Positions 1-9,027 of a stretch of DNA of 64,000 nt are shown one piece after another. The stretch comes from Pseudomonas tensinigenes (GTDB taxonomy: Bacteria > Pseudomonadota > Gammaproteobacteria > Pseudomonadales > Pseudomonadaceae), in the NCBI RefSeq assembly GCF_014268445.2, contig NZ_CP077089.1, positions 293,501-357,500 of the forward strand, read 5' to 3'. The position numbers and the translations under genes were made by a program. The first letter of the stretch is position 1. Each line of letters starts with the position of its first letter. Below the pieces are notes generated by a model. That model saw nothing but the letters and a program-made list of their open reading frames with translations. It made no database searches and was not told the origin of the DNA.

Positions 1-1884
1 TTCCAGCAGCTTGGCGCCGAGCGCTGGCGGGGTCGCCGGCATCAGCAGAACGAACTCCTCACCGCCGAACCGGGCGATGAAGTCCGAGCCGCGCAGGCGT
101 TTGCGCAGCACGGTGGCGATGATTTTCAGCACTTTGTCGCCGGCCAGATGGCCGTAGTTATCGTTGATCCGTTTGAAGTGATCCAGATCGAGCATCGCCA
201 GGCTCAGGGTGTTGCCGTGCTGCTGCCACTGCTTGATCTCATGCTCGAGGCGTTCGCTCCACGCAGCGCGATTGGGCAGGCCGGTGAGCGGATCGATCAA
301 GGCTTTCTGTCTTTGTACTTCAAGATGTTCGCGGAAACCCTGGGCTTCCTGCTCCATATGCGCCACGCGTTCGGACAGGCTTTTCAGCCGCGTGGCGACT
401 TCTTGCTCGCGGGCATCGCGCTGCTTCTGGTGCTGGTCCATAGTGCCGAGCAGGCCTTCGAGATGGTTCTCCAGCACTTGCTTGAGGTCATCCAGATCCG
501 CAGCTTCCTGCATGCTGGTCTGCAAGCCGTCGACCTGCTCACGGATTTGCGTGTCCATCGCTCGCGCTGCCGAGCTGTTATCGGCGTGACCTTCACTGGC
601 CGCTTGCAGGTTGCTCTGGAACGCTTCGAGGCGTTCGTTGAGCTGTTGCAGATAGGCTTCGAATTCATGCTGACCGCTGTCAGTGATCGCCAGCATCAAC
701 GTGGCGAGATCGTCGAGGATCGGGATCAGTTCGTACCAGTTCAAGCCGTGCTTGAGCCGTTCACGCATCGCTTCGGCTTGAGGACGGTGACGTTCGGGCA
801 GGGTCAGGTCGTCGAGCAGCCCGATCAGGGTGTCTTCGATGTGCTTGGCCACGGAGCTGTAGGACGGCTCTGGAGTGTCCGGCAGGGCGAACAGGATGTC
901 GTGCTCGGGTTGCTCCGGGTCGATGGCCGCCAGTGCCTGAGCAATCGGTTCGGGCAGGGGCAGGCTGTCGAGGATCAGCGGTGTCGGGTCGCCGGGGTGG
1001 ATCAATTCGTCGGGGTTGAAGCCGGAGACCGTGACTGGTGTCGGCGTGACACTCGGCGCCATGGCAACTTCAGGTTCGGCCTGCGCTGCTTCAGCGGCAA
1101 CGGGCGCTGCTGCGCTGGCGAGGGGTGGTTGAAACGCAACCACGTCAGGTTCCGGCTGAGGCTCCGAGAGCGGTGGGGGAATCTCAGTCGCGGGCTCGAG
1201 TTGTTTGATCACGGCGGCGGTGATGACCGGGCCTGCAACAGCGGCAGTCTGCAAGGGCGCTGGTTCTGGCTCGGCTTCTGATGCGACAGGCGCTTGCGCA
1301 TCACGTGGTGCCGGAGTTGGCGCGGGTGCTTCTGCGCTCGGGGCTGGCGCTTCTTCGCTGTCACGGCTACCAAACAAACGCTGCAACAATCCTGGGCGTC
1401 CCGGTTCGGCTGGCGTTTCCAGCTGACTCAAAGCCTTGCCCTGCAAACCGCTGAGCTCACTTAACAGCAATGGCATTTCCCGCGCCGAACCGACGCGGCC
1501 ATCCAGTTGTTTGGCGAATTTCTTCAGTGGCTGAGCGACTTCACGCGGCAACGGCAAAGCCTGCAACTGGGTGACCAGCGACGTCAGCGCGGTACTGACC
1601 TGATCGATACGGGTTTCGCGGCGCTGCTCGGAATCGAGCACGGCTTTTTCCAGGCGCGGCAGCAGGGCGGCCAGGCCAGCGTCCATGTCGTCGGTGCGCA
1701 CCACGTCGCGCATCTCTTTCATGCACTGATCAACGACTTTATCGGTGCCTTCAGCCGCCAGTGTGCTGCGCACCAGACCGCGACGCAGCAAGTCGAGCCT
1801 GGCGGCCCAGCGGCGTTCGAGTTTGTCCTGTTGTTCGATGCTTTTGAGGTACTTCTCTTTCCAGCGCTGGGCGTCGTCGCTCAT
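1..1884 (-). CDS. dgcH: GGDEF diguanylate cyclase, C-terminus cut by window edge
   Basis: The 628 visible codons start at ATG 1884 and run off the left edge. The last visible part is a GGDEF domain: an LTGLPNR segment, then DLDHFKRINDNYGH, then a GGEEF active-site motif near position 85. Such domains condense two GTP into cyclic-di-GMP. The N-terminal 400 residues have no recognisable sensor domain. They comprise a charged helical segment, a long Pro/Ala/Glu-rich linker (roughly residues 155-290) and a predicted coiled coil before GGDEF. No membrane segment is seen, so it is probably cytoplasmic. The start codon overlaps the stop of the upstream EEP hydrolase gene by 4 bases (ATGA), implying translational coupling. 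The gene order (after dsbA and an EEP protein) matches PAO1 dgcH, the basis for the symbol. Confidence 0.88.
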   Translation of the reverse strand, partial: MSDDAQRWKEKYLKSIEQQDKLERRWAARLDLLRRGLVRSTLAAEGTDKVVDQCMKEMRDVVRTDDMDAGLAALLPRLEKAVLDSEQRRETRIDQVSTALTSLVTQLQALPLPREVAQPLKKFAKQLDGRVGSAREMPLLLSELSGLQGKALSQLETPAEPGRPGLLQRLFGSRDSEEAPAPSAEAPAPTPAPRDAQAPVASEAEPEPAPLQTAAVAGPVITAAVIKQLEPATEIPPPLSEPQPEPDVVAFQPPLASAAAPVAAEAAQAEPEVAMAPSVTPTPVTVSGFNPDELIHPGDPTPLILDSLPLPEPIAQALAAIDPEQPEHDILFALPDTPEPSYSSVAKHIEDTLIGLLDDLTLPERHRPQAEAMRERLKHGLNWYELIPILDDLATLMLAITDSGQHEFEAYLQQLNERLEAFQSNLQAASEGHADNSSAARAMDTQIREQVDGLQTSMQEAADLDDLKQVLENHLEGLLGTMDQHQKQRDAREQEVATRLKSLSERVAHMEQEAQGFREHLEVQRQKALIDPLTGLPNRAAWSERLEHEIKQWQQHGNTLSLAMLDLDHFKRINDNYGHLAGDKVLKIIATVLRKRLRGSDFIARFGGEEFVLLMPATPPALGAKLLE

Positions 1885-2759
1885 TCAGGGGTTCCGCGAG
1901 GGGCAGGACTCAACGCGGGCAATGCATCGGCCGTGAGCGAACCCGGCAGACGAATCTCTACCGCGACCGGCAGGTGATCGGAAATCGGTTGGGCCAGCAC
2001 TTCGACCTTTTCCAGGGTCAGGGTCGGGCTGAGCAAAATATGATCAAGGCAACGCTGAGGACGCCAGCTGGGGAATGTCGCTTCCACCTGCGGGGCCAGC
2101 AGGCCGAGATCGCGTAATGGAGAATGTTGTAGCAGATCGCTGGCGTGGGTGTTCATGTCACCCATCAACACTTGGTGTTTATAGCCACCGATCAGCTCAC
2201 GAATATAGGCCAGCTGCAGGCTGCGGGTTCGCGCGCCAAGAGCCAGGTGCATCATTACCACCACCAGCGCTTCGGGGCCTTCGCCGAAACGCAGAAGGAT
2301 CGCGCCGCGACCTTTCGGGCCGGGCAGCGGGTGATCTTCAATCGCCGACGGTTTCAGGCGACTGAGCACACCATTGCTGTGCTGGGCCAGCCGACCGAGG
2401 TTGCGATTGAGTTGTTGGTACCAGTAGGGGAAGGCGCCGAGATGGGCCAGGTGTTCAACCTGATTGACATAGCCTGAACGCAGGCTGCCGCCATCGGCTT
2501 CCTGCAGCGCGACCAGATCGAAGTCGCCGAGCAGGTCGCCGATCTTTTGCAGATTGCCTGAGCGCCCGGTGTGCGGCAGCAGATGCTGCCAGCTGCGGGT
2601 CAGGTAATGTCGATAACGCTCGGTGCTGATGCCGACCTGGATATTGAAACTGAGCAGACGCAAACGCTGGTCTGCGGGCAGGCCCGTGGACTCCAGGTGA
2701 TGCTCGTTGACCTGCGGATCATGCAGGCCAACGATGCGCTCCGACTTCCAGCGGCGCAT
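1881..2759 (-). CDS. endonuclease/exonuclease/phosphatase (EEP) family hydrolase
   Basis: A 292-residue protein of the metal-dependent EEP superfamily. Visible family motifs in order are LLSFNIQ, ALQEAD (metal-binding Glu), GDMNTH (Asp/Asn pair), LDHILLS and the C-terminal SDHLPV with its catalytic His. No signal peptide or membrane segment is seen. EEP proteins hydrolyse phosphodiester or phosphomonoester bonds in nucleic acids, lipids or sugars, and the substrate here cannot be told from sequence. It lies 14 bases downstream of dsbA and overlaps the diguanylate cyclase gene by 4 bases, so the three are probably cotranscribed. This arrangement is conserved in Pseudomonas. Confidence 0.85.
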   Translation of the reverse strand: MRRWKSERIVGLHDPQVNEHHLESTGLPADQRLRLLSFNIQVGISTERYRHYLTRSWQHLLPHTGRSGNLQKIGDLLGDFDLVALQEADGGSLRSGYVNQVEHLAHLGAFPYWYQQLNRNLGRLAQHSNGVLSRLKPSAIEDHPLPGPKGRGAILLRFGEGPEALVVVMMHLALGARTRSLQLAYIRELIGGYKHQVLMGDMNTHASDLLQHSPLRDLGLLAPQVEATFPSWRPQRCLDHILLSPTLTLEKVEVLAQPISDHLPVAVEIRLPGSLTADALPALSPAPRGTPE

Positions 2760-2773
2760 GGCAGTTGCCGCGC

Positions 2774-3415
2774 TTAGTTGGCAGCAGCCTTGGTTGCCGC
2801 TCGCTCTTTGGCGACCAGTTGGTCAGCCAGTTGCAGCGCTTGCTCGGCACCACCGGCAGAGCCGATGTCGAAGCGGTATTTGCCGTTGACGATCATGGTT
2901 GGCACGCCAGTGATTTCATACTTTTTGGCCAGTTCACGGGCCTTGACGATCTGGCCTTTGATGGCGAACGAATCGAAGGTGGCGAGGAATTTGTCCTTGT
3001 CCACGCCTTGGGTGGCGAGGAAGTCAGCCATGTCGTTCTTGTCGGTCAGCTTCTTGTGTTCTTTCTGGATTGCGTTGAACACGGCGTTGTGAACCTTGTG
3101 CTCGACACCCATCGCTTCCAGGGTCAGGAACATTTGACCGTGAGCGTCCCACGGGCCGCCGAACATGGCCGGGATACGCACGAAGTTGACGTCCTTGGGC
3201 AGTTTTTCAACCCATGGGTTGATCACCGGCTCAAACGCGTAGCAATGCGGGCAGCCATACCAGAACAGCTCGACCACTTCGATCTTGCCAGGCTCTGCAA
3301 CCGGCACCGGGTTGGCCAGTTCCACGTAAGGGGCGGCAGGTGCTTCGGCGGCTTGAGCGGTCACACCGAACAGGCTGGCAGCGACGAGGGCGGCGCTGAT
3401 GATCAGATTACGCAT
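2774..3415 (-). CDS. dsbA: periplasmic thiol:disulfide oxidoreductase DsbA
   Basis: A 213-residue protein with a cleavable signal peptide (residues 1-22, ending AQA). The thioredoxin fold has the DsbA active site CPHC at Cys55-Cys58 within FWYGCPHCYAFEP. The cis-proline loop GVPTMIVNG lies near the C-terminus. DsbA oxidises cysteine pairs of exported proteins in the periplasm and is reoxidised by DsbB. An AGGAG ribosome site lies 8 bases before the ATG. It is the first gene of a run with the EEP hydrolase and the diguanylate cyclase. Length is normal for the family. Confidence 0.95.
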   Translation of the reverse strand: MRNLIISAALVAASLFGVTAQAAEAPAAPYVELANPVPVAEPGKIEVVELFWYGCPHCYAFEPVINPWVEKLPKDVNFVRIPAMFGGPWDAHGQMFLTLEAMGVEHKVHNAVFNAIQKEHKKLTDKNDMADFLATQGVDKDKFLATFDSFAIKGQIVKARELAKKYEITGVPTMIVNGKYRFDIGSAGGAEQALQLADQLVAKERAATKAAAN

Positions 3416-3508
3416 GCTTTACTCCTGGACAATTTTGGTCGCCTCGCGCGACCTGTTTTCAGACAGATCCTGGCGGGCATGAGTTCTGTAGTGTAACGGC
3501 AGCGGCCA

Positions 3509-3539
3509 CAAAAAAGGGCGGCCAAAGCCACCCTTTTTA
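3509..3539 (-). terminator. Rho-independent terminator after cytochrome c4
   Basis: On the minus strand a GGGTGGC/GCCGCCC stem with a TTTG loop is flanked by A5 and T6 runs. It lies between the cytochrome c4 stop and the dsbA start, separating the two transcription units. The flanking A and T runs may let it work in both directions. Confidence 0.75.
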
Positions 3540-3602
3540 TACTTGCTGCGACGGATTAATCGAGCGTTAACGTTGCGCGAGATCTATCGCTGCCAAATGC
3601 TC

Positions 3603-4214
3603 TTAGTGCAGACCTTGAATGTAGCTGGAGACCGCGGCGATGTCTTCGTCGCTCAGGCGCTTGGCGATGGTCTGCATGGTCATCGTGTCGCCGTCGTTGT
3701 TGCGACCGCCTTCTTCCTTGCGGAAATCGGTCAGCTGCTTGGCGATGTATTGAGCGTGTTGGCCACCCAGATGCGGGAAGCCGGCCGCGGCGTTGCCGGC
3801 GCCGTTCGGTGAGTGACAGCCGGTGCAGGCTGGCAGGCCTTTGGCGAGGTTGCCGCCACGGAACAGCGCTTCACCGCGAGCGACGATCTTCGGATCGGCG
3901 GCGCCGACGCTGCCTTTCTGGCTGGCGAAGTAGGCGGCGATGTCGGCCAGGTCCTGATCGCTCAGGTTGGTCAGCAGGCCGGTCATTTCCAGAACGGTGC
4001 GCTTGCCCGACTTGATGTCGTGCAGTTGCTTGGTCAGGTAGCGTTCACCTTGACCGGCCAGTTTCGGAAAGTTTGGCGCCATGCTGTTGCCGTCCGGGCC
4101 ATGGCAGGCTCCGCAAACGGCGGCTTTTGCCTGGCCCGCTGCGGCATCACCGGCAGCATGGGCGAAACCTGAGATTCCCACGGTCAACAGCAGACTCACG
4201 ATCAATTTGTTCAT
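3603..4214 (-). CDS. cc4: diheme cytochrome c4
   Basis: A 203-residue precursor with a signal peptide (1-20, ending AHA) and two class I cytochrome c domains. The heme-binding motifs are CGACH at Cys34-His38 and CTGCH at Cys130-His134. The near-repeat of two about 90-residue halves is the cytochrome c4 pattern. It is a periplasmic or membrane-attached electron carrier that feeds terminal oxidases. It follows the monoheme cytochrome gene by 43 bases in the same direction and is probably cotranscribed with it. A terminator follows at 3509-3539. Confidence 0.93.
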   Translation of the reverse strand: MNKLIVSLLLTVGISGFAHAAGDAAAGQAKAAVCGACHGPDGNSMAPNFPKLAGQGERYLTKQLHDIKSGKRTVLEMTGLLTNLSDQDLADIAAYFASQKGSVGAADPKIVARGEALFRGGNLAKGLPACTGCHSPNGAGNAAAGFPHLGGQHAQYIAKQLTDFRKEEGGRNNDGDTMTMQTIAKRLSDEDIAAVSSYIQGLH

Positions 4215-4257
4215 CAGCTAATCCAACTACGGCTAAGGGTTAAGTTATGGACCGGGT

Positions 4258-4548
4258 TTACTCGCTCATCCAAAGGATGATGGCTTGGTAATCCTCGGCA
4301 CTGCAGTCCATGCACAAACCACGCGGCGGCATCGCCTTGAAACCCTGGGTCACGTGTTGCACCAGCGTCCCCATACCTTTCGCCAACCTCGGCGTCCAAG
4401 CTTCCTGATCGCCTCTTTCGGGCGCCATGGGTAGTTGGCCGGAATGACAGGCACCACAAACACGGTTGTACACGGCTTCCGGATCCTGTGTAGCCTGTGC
4501 GCTGTAAAGCGGCATCAAGACTCCGGCAGCCAGCAGCCATTTCGTCAT
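4258..4548 (-). CDS. monoheme cytochrome c, c5-like
   Basis: A 96-residue precursor with a short signal peptide (1-19) and one heme motif, CGACH, near residue 33. A CMDC pair close to the C-terminus (GLCMDCSAEDYQAII) is the extra cysteine pair typical of cytochrome c5. It is a small periplasmic electron carrier. It sits directly upstream of cytochrome c4 and divergent from engB, the order seen in other Pseudomonas. Its exact redox partner cannot be told from sequence. Confidence 0.88.
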   Translation of the reverse strand: MTKWLLAAGVLMPLYSAQATQDPEAVYNRVCGACHSGQLPMAPERGDQEAWTPRLAKGMGTLVQHVTQGFKAMPPRGLCMDCSAEDYQAIILWMSE

Positions 4549-4739
4549 AAAACGACCTTTTCAGGGTTGAGAGCGTTCTGCGTTCTAATGCGCAATCAAA
4601 GTCTGTCGCTCTCGTGAACTTCATCCTTCGCTGGGACAAAGCACACACAAAATCTGCGGCATTATATACTGGCGTCACTGAAACGGAAGCGACACCGCGT
4701 TCCGCGCCCAATCCCGGCGCCGCCCACATCGGAAATCCC

Positions 4740-5381
4740 ATGCAACTCAAGAATCCCATCCTCGGCCTGTGCCAACAGTCCACGTTCATGCTCAGTGCCG
4801 CCAAAGTCGATCAATGCCCTGACGACGAAGGCTTCGAAGTAGCGTTTGCCGGTCGTTCCAACGCCGGCAAATCCAGCGCACTGAACACCCTGACTCACGC
4901 CAGCCTGGCGCGTACCTCGAAAACCCCGGGTCGCACACAGCTGTTGAACTTCTTCAAGCTAGACGAAGATCGCCGTCTGGTCGACCTGCCGGGCTACGGT
5001 TACGCAAAAGTACCGATCCCGCTGAAGATGCACTGGCAGCGTCACCTTGAGGCGTACCTCGGTGGCCGTGAGAGTTTGAAGGGTTTGATTCTGATGATGG
5101 ACATCCGTCATCCAATGACCGACTTCGACCTGCTGATGCTCGACTGGGCTGTTGCGGCCGGCATGCCGATGCACATCCTGCTGACCAAGGCCGACAAGCT
5201 CACCTACGGCGCAGCCAAGAACACCCTGCTCAAAGTGCAGTCGGAAATCCGCAAGGGCTGGGGCGATCTGGTCACCATCCAGCTGTTCTCCGCGCCAAAA
5301 CGAATGGGCCTGGAAGAGGCCTACACTGTACTGGCCGGCTGGATGGAACTGGCAGACAAAGGCGCCGAGGCGGCTGAGTAA
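4740..5381 (+). CDS. engB: ribosome biogenesis GTPase EngB (YsxC/YihA)
   Basis: A 213-residue Era-like GTPase. The P-loop GRSNAGKS spans residues 38-45, with G2/G3 sequence TPGRTQ and DLPGYGYA and G4 LTKADK. EngB is needed for assembly of the 50S ribosomal subunit. The frame stays open upstream to 4614, but the ATG at 4740 gives the family's usual length and N-terminus (MQLKNPILG). The gene lies next to polA with a small RNA gene between them, as in E. coli (yihA-spf-polA) and P. aeruginosa (engB-ersA-polA). Confidence 0.94.
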   Translation: MQLKNPILGLCQQSTFMLSAAKVDQCPDDEGFEVAFAGRSNAGKSSALNTLTHASLARTSKTPGRTQLLNFFKLDEDRRLVDLPGYGYAKVPIPLKMHWQRHLEAYLGGRESLKGLILMMDIRHPMTDFDLLMLDWAVAAGMPMHILLTKADKLTYGAAKNTLLKVQSEIRKGWGDLVTIQLFSAPKRMGLEEAYTVLAGWMELADKGAEAAE

Positions 5382-5394
5382 TCAGGGATCTGGA

Positions 5395-5516
5395 AAATTG
5401 GCTGTGGTGCGCGCAGGCAAGGCGGAAGTGCAGCTCGAAAGCGGAGTTCAGGGGCCTAAATGAGCATTTCGAGCTGCACTTCCAACGCAGCCTGAGCGTG
5501 CCACAGCCGATTTTTG
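5395..5516. repeat. about 120-base imperfect palindrome downstream of engB
   Basis: Nearly the whole segment folds back on itself. The inner arms 5424-5440 and 5467-5483 are 17-base perfect complements (core GTGCAGCTCGAAA) around a 26-base loop. The outer arms pair GGCTGTGG with CCACAGCC, with a less perfect stretch between. It begins about 14 bases after the engB stop and ends at the 3' end of the convergent small RNA gene. It could stop or stabilise engB mRNA. It does not match the two REP families seen elsewhere in the window. Confidence 0.75.
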
Positions 5517-5519
5517 GGC

Positions 5520-5562
5520 AAAAAAAGCCCCGGATTTCATTGGGGAGGGAGAAATTCCGGGG
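5520..5562 (-). terminator. intrinsic terminator of the ErsA-type RNA
   Basis: The stem pairs CCCCGGAATTTC with GAAATCCGGGG (one bulged base) around a 12-base C/T-rich loop. Seven T residues follow on the minus strand. Confidence 0.85.
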
Positions 5563-5650
5563 TTTAAGTTCCGAACCGCTAGGGCGGGGTTCAGATATCT
5601 GCCAACACTTAACACAACATAGGAGCATCGAAGGGCTTCACCAGCCATTC
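5520..5650 (-). ncRNA. ersA: ErsA-type small regulatory RNA
   Basis: The predicted transcript is about 131 nt, from near 5650 to the T tract at 5520. It ends in a strong terminator hairpin (arms 5551-5562 and 5528-5538) whose loop is C/U-rich (UCCCUCCCCAAU), a typical anti-ribosome-site seed. Location between engB and polA and on the polA strand matches ErsA of P. aeruginosa, a Hfq-associated, AlgU-controlled RNA of similar length that represses algC. An AlgU-like promoter lies just upstream (5657-5683). No open frame with a ribosome site fits this segment. Position, terminator and promoter are seen directly. The name is by analogy. Confidence 0.78.
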
Positions 5651-5656
5651 AGTATC

Positions 5657-5683
5657 TCTGAGTGGTGTCCTTCAGATTAGTTC
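5657..5683 (-). promoter_or_regulatory. AlgU (sigma-22/sigma-E) type promoter for the small RNA
   Basis: The minus strand reads GAACTA (5683-5678), a 16-base spacer, then TCAGA (5661-5657). This differs from the AlgU consensus GAACTT-N16/17-TCtgA at one base in each box. The predicted start near 5650 gives a transcript of about 131 nt to the terminator. Confidence 0.68.
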
Positions 5684-5749
5684 AGATTTTTTTCAAAAAG
5701 CTTTGGAATAATCTCAAGCGCTTTTAGAAATAAGCAGATTTTACCGGCG

Positions 5750-5774
5750 TTGCCGCGACTACAAGTCGCGGCAA
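5750..5774. terminator. perfect hairpin downstream of polA
   Basis: Eleven-base perfect arms TTGCCGCGACT and AGTCGCGGCAA surround a 3-base loop, 16 bases after the polA stop. No T tract follows on the minus strand, so it may act in mRNA 3'-end stability rather than classical termination. Confidence 0.5.
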
Positions 5775-5790
5775 ACCGTGTTCAAAAGGC

Positions 5791-8595
5791 TCAGTGAGCC
5801 TCATCCCAATTGTTGCCCACACCCACTTCGACCAGCAGCGGCACATCCAGTTTCGCCGCTTCGCTCATGTGCACGCGGATCTCGGCACTGACCTGTTCGA
5901 CCAGATCCTCACGAACCTCCAGCACCAGTTCATCGTGTACCTGCAGGATGACTTTGGCGTCCAGCCCGGACGTCGCCAGCCAGTTATCCACAGCCACCAT
6001 GGCTTTCTTGATGATGTCCGCGGCCGTGCCTTGCATCGGCGCGTTGATCGCCGTGCGCTCGGCGGCAGCGCGCTCCTGCGGCTTGTTCGAGTTGATTTCC
6101 GGCAGGTACAGACGACGACCGAAGAACGTCTCGACATAACCCTGATCCGCCGCCTGCGCGCGGGTGCGCTCCATGTACTCGCGAACGCCTGGATAACGGG
6201 CGAAGTAGGTGTCGATGTAAGCCTTGGCGGTCTTGGTGTCGACACCGATGTCCTTGCCGAGCTTCTGCGCACCCATGCCGTAGATCAGGCCGAAGTTGAT
6301 CGCCTTGGCGCCACGGCGCTGGTCGGAGGTCACTTCGTTGAGTTCGACCTTGAACACTTCGGCAGCGGTGGCGGTGTGCACGTCCAGGTTGTTGCGGAAG
6401 GCATTCATCAGGCCTTCGTCCTTGGACAGGTGCGCCATGATCCGCAGCTCGATCTGCGAATAGTCCGCCGCCAGCAGTTTATAGCCCTTCGGCGCGACGA
6501 ACGCCTGACGGATGCGTCGACCTTCAGCGGTGCGTACCGGGATGTTCTGCAGGTTCGGATCGCTAGAGGACAAGCGCCCGGTCGACGCCACAGCCTGATG
6601 ATACGAAGTGTGAATACGCCCGGTGCGCGGGTTGATCTGCTCCGGCAGGCGATCGGTGTAAGTGCTTTTCAGCTTGCTCATCGAGCGGTGCTCCATCAGC
6701 ACCTTCGGCAAGCGGTGATCGTCTTCGGCGAGTTTCGCCAACACTTCTTCAGCGGTGGACGGTTGGCCCTTGGCGGTCTTCTTCAATACTGGCAGGCCGA
6801 GTTTCTCGTAGAGAATCACGCCCAGTTGTTTCGGCGAGCCAAGGTTGAATTCTTCCCCGGCGATTTCGAAGGCTTCGCGCTCAAGTGCGACCATTTTGTT
6901 GCCCAGTTCGATGCTCTGGATGCCCAGCAGCTCCGCGTCGACGAACGCGCCCTGGCGTTCGATGCGCGCGAGAACCGGCACCAGCGGAATCTCGATGTCG
7001 GTCAAAACGCTGGCCAGACTCGGGATGGCGCTGAGCTTTTCGAACAGCGTCTGGTGCAAGCGCAGGGTGATGTCGGCATCTTCGGCGGCGTACGGGCCGG
7101 CCTGTTCCAGCGCGATCTGGTCGAAGGTCAGCTGCTTGGCGCCTTTGCCGGCGATGTCCTGGAAGCTCACGGTGGTGTGGTCCAGGTACTTCTGCGCGAG
7201 GCTGTCCATGTCGTGACGGGTGGCGGTGGAGTTGAGTACGTAAGACTCAAGCATCGTGTCGAAGGCGATACCGCGCACGTTGATGCCTTGGTTCTGATCG
7301 CCGCCGATGGCGCAGTTGGCCAAAATGTTCATGTCGAACTTGGCGTGCTGGCCGACCTTCAGCTTGCTTGGGTCTTCGAGAATCGGCTTGAGTGCGCGCA
7401 GCACGGTGTCGCGATCCAGCTGTTCCGGCACGCCGATGTAGGAGTGGGTCAGCGGGATATACGCGGCTTCGTTGGCCTGCACGGCGAACGACAGGCCGAC
7501 CAGTTGCGCCTGTTGCGCGTCGATGCCGGTGGTTTCAGTGTCGAAGGCGAACAGCTTGGCGTTGTTCAACTTTTCCAGCCAGACATCAAAACGCGCTTGA
7601 TTGAGGATCGTCTCGTACGCGGCTTCGGTCGGAGCAGCGGGAGTTTCGATATCTGGCGCGCTGAACAGATCGCCGGCCGGCGCAGGTTCGCTGGCTGCGC
7701 TCAGTTCCAGACGTTTGGCGTCGCGATCCAGATCATTGATCCAGCTTTTGAATTCCAGCAGGGAGTACAGCTCGTAGAGCTTGGCCGGGTCTTCCGCGCC
7801 CATCTGCAGGTCGTCGAGTTCGACGTCCAGCGGCACGTCGACCTTGATGGTCGCCAGTTGATAGGAGAGGAACGCCATCTCCTTGTGCTCTTCAAGCTTG
7901 GCCGGCAGGGTTTTCGCGCCGCGAATCGGCAGGGTCGGAACGATGTCGAGATTGGCGTACAGCTCGGTAAGGCCGCCGTTGACCCCGACCAGCAAGCCGG
8001 AAGCGGTCTTCGGGCCAATGCCCGGCACACCCGGAATGTTGTCGGACGAATCGCCCATCAGCGCCAGATAATCGATGATCTGCTCCGGTGCGACGCCGAA
8101 TTTCTCCTTCACGCCTTCCACGTCCATCGAACTACCGGACATGGTGTTGACCAAGGTAATGTGGCCATCGACCAGTTGCGCCATGTCCTTGTCGCCGGTG
8201 GAGATCACCACCGGACGATCCGCCGCCGCGCTGCTGCGGGCGAGGGTGCCGATCACGTCGTCGGCCTCGACGCCTTCTACGCACAGCAGCGGGAAGCCGA
8301 GGGCGATCACGCTCTGGTGTAGCGGCTCGATCTGCACGCGCATGTCGTCGGGCATGCTTGGGCGGTTGGCTTTGTATTCGGCGTACATCTCATCGCGAAA
8401 TGTCCCGCCCTTGGCGTCGAACACCACGGCGAACGGGCTGTCCGGGTACTGCTTGCGCAGACTCTTGAGCATGTTCAGCACGCCTTTGACCGCACCGGTC
8501 GGCAGGCCTTTGGAAGTGGTCAGTGGTGGCAGCGCGTGAAAGGCGCGGTACAGGTAAGACGAACCGTCCACCAGGACGAGGGGGGCTTGGCTCAT
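5791..8595 (-). CDS. polA: DNA polymerase I
   Basis: A 934-residue protein with all three Pol I parts. The N-terminal 5'-3' exonuclease begins [17 protein letters not shown] and has the acidic motif [11 protein letters not shown]. The 3'-5' proofreading domain is intact ([11 protein letters not shown]). The polymerase domain has DYSQIELR (motif A), the [15 protein letters not shown]-helix and VHDELVLEV (motif C). It fills gaps and removes RNA primers and damaged bases. The ATG at 8595 is preferred over the TTG at 8607 because AAAGG lies about 12 bases before it and the MSQAPLVLV start is usual. It is slightly longer than E. coli PolA (928). Confidence 0.97.
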   Translation of the reverse strand: MSQAPLVLVDGSSYLYRAFHALPPLTTSKGLPTGAVKGVLNMLKSLRKQYPDSPFAVVFDAKGGTFRDEMYAEYKANRPSMPDDMRVQIEPLHQSVIALGFPLLCVEGVEADDVIGTLARSSAAADRPVVISTGDKDMAQLVDGHITLVNTMSGSSMDVEGVKEKFGVAPEQIIDYLALMGDSSDNIPGVPGIGPKTASGLLVGVNGGLTELYANLDIVPTLPIRGAKTLPAKLEEHKEMAFLSYQLATIKVDVPLDVELDDLQMGAEDPAKLYELYSLLEFKSWINDLDRDAKRLELSAASEPAPAGDLFSAPDIETPAAPTEAAYETILNQARFDVWLEKLNNAKLFAFDTETTGIDAQQAQLVGLSFAVQANEAAYIPLTHSYIGVPEQLDRDTVLRALKPILEDPSKLKVGQHAKFDMNILANCAIGGDQNQGINVRGIAFDTMLESYVLNSTATRHDMDSLAQKYLDHTTVSFQDIAGKGAKQLTFDQIALEQAGPYAAEDADITLRLHQTLFEKLSAIPSLASVLTDIEIPLVPVLARIERQGAFVDAELLGIQSIELGNKMVALEREAFEIAGEEFNLGSPKQLGVILYEKLGLPVLKKTAKGQPSTAEEVLAKLAEDDHRLPKVLMEHRSMSKLKSTYTDRLPEQINPRTGRIHTSYHQAVASTGRLSSSDPNLQNIPVRTAEGRRIRQAFVAPKGYKLLAADYSQIELRIMAHLSKDEGLMNAFRNNLDVHTATAAEVFKVELNEVTSDQRRGAKAINFGLIYGMGAQKLGKDIGVDTKTAKAYIDTYFARYPGVREYMERTRAQAADQGYVETFFGRRLYLPEINSNKPQERAAAERTAINAPMQGTAADIIKKAMVAVDNWLATSGLDAKVILQVHDELVLEVREDLVEQVSAEIRVHMSEAAKLDVPLLVEVGVGNNWDEAH

Positions 8596-8669
8596 GAGCA
8601 GGATCAACCTTTTCGGCGGGTCCGGCGCTAGAATAGCGGGACCGTTGACGACAAAGGGACAAGGTTATC

Positions 8670-8966
8670 ATGCGTACGTTAAATCGCTTGCTGCTGGTCG
8701 GTCTGATTGCTGCCTCACCGTTGGCCGCGATGGCGGCGGATGATGCGCCCGCTTCGGAGCCGGAAGTTACGATCAACACGCACACGGAAGGTGACAAGGT
8801 CATCCAGGAATACAGTCGCAGTGGCTTCGTCTATGCGATCAAGGTCACGCCAAAGGGTGGCAAACCGTATTTCCTGGTGCGCGCCGATGGTACGGACGCG
8901 AACTACATTCGCTCCGACCAGCCGGATATGCTGATTCCGTCGTGGGAAATCTTTACCTGGAAGTAA
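8670..8966 (+). CDS. small exported DUF2782 protein
   Basis: A 98-residue protein with a signal peptide (1-23, ending AMA). The mature part is about 75 residues of mixed charge with the DUF2782 pattern (VITEY-like VIQEYSRSGFVYAIKVTP, then YFLVRADG). The function is unknown. It is divergent from polA and lies 61 bases upstream of thrB in the same direction, an order kept across Pseudomonas. An AAGG ribosome site precedes the ATG. It is probably periplasmic. Confidence 0.82.
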   Translation: MRTLNRLLLVGLIAASPLAAMAADDAPASEPEVTINTHTEGDKVIQEYSRSGFVYAIKVTPKGGKPYFLVRADGTDANYIRSDQPDMLIPSWEIFTWK

Positions 8967-9027
8967 GATTCCCGACTTTTAATCGGCGTCGTCTGACCGC
9001 GACGCCTGAACTGAGCAGTTTTTAACC

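Noticed and set aside
148..1281. 377-codon plus-strand frame opposite the diguanylate cyclase
   Set aside because: The minus strand carries the GGDEF motif and a coherent start; the plus frame is its mirror.
4214..4804. 196-codon minus-strand frame covering the c5-like cytochrome gene
   Set aside because: The cytochrome in the other frame has a signal peptide and heme motif; this frame crosses the divergent promoter region.
5794..8322. 842-codon open frame on the plus strand opposite polA
   Set aside because: It is the antisense shadow of a clear polA gene in high-GC DNA, with no ribosome site and no recognisable domain.
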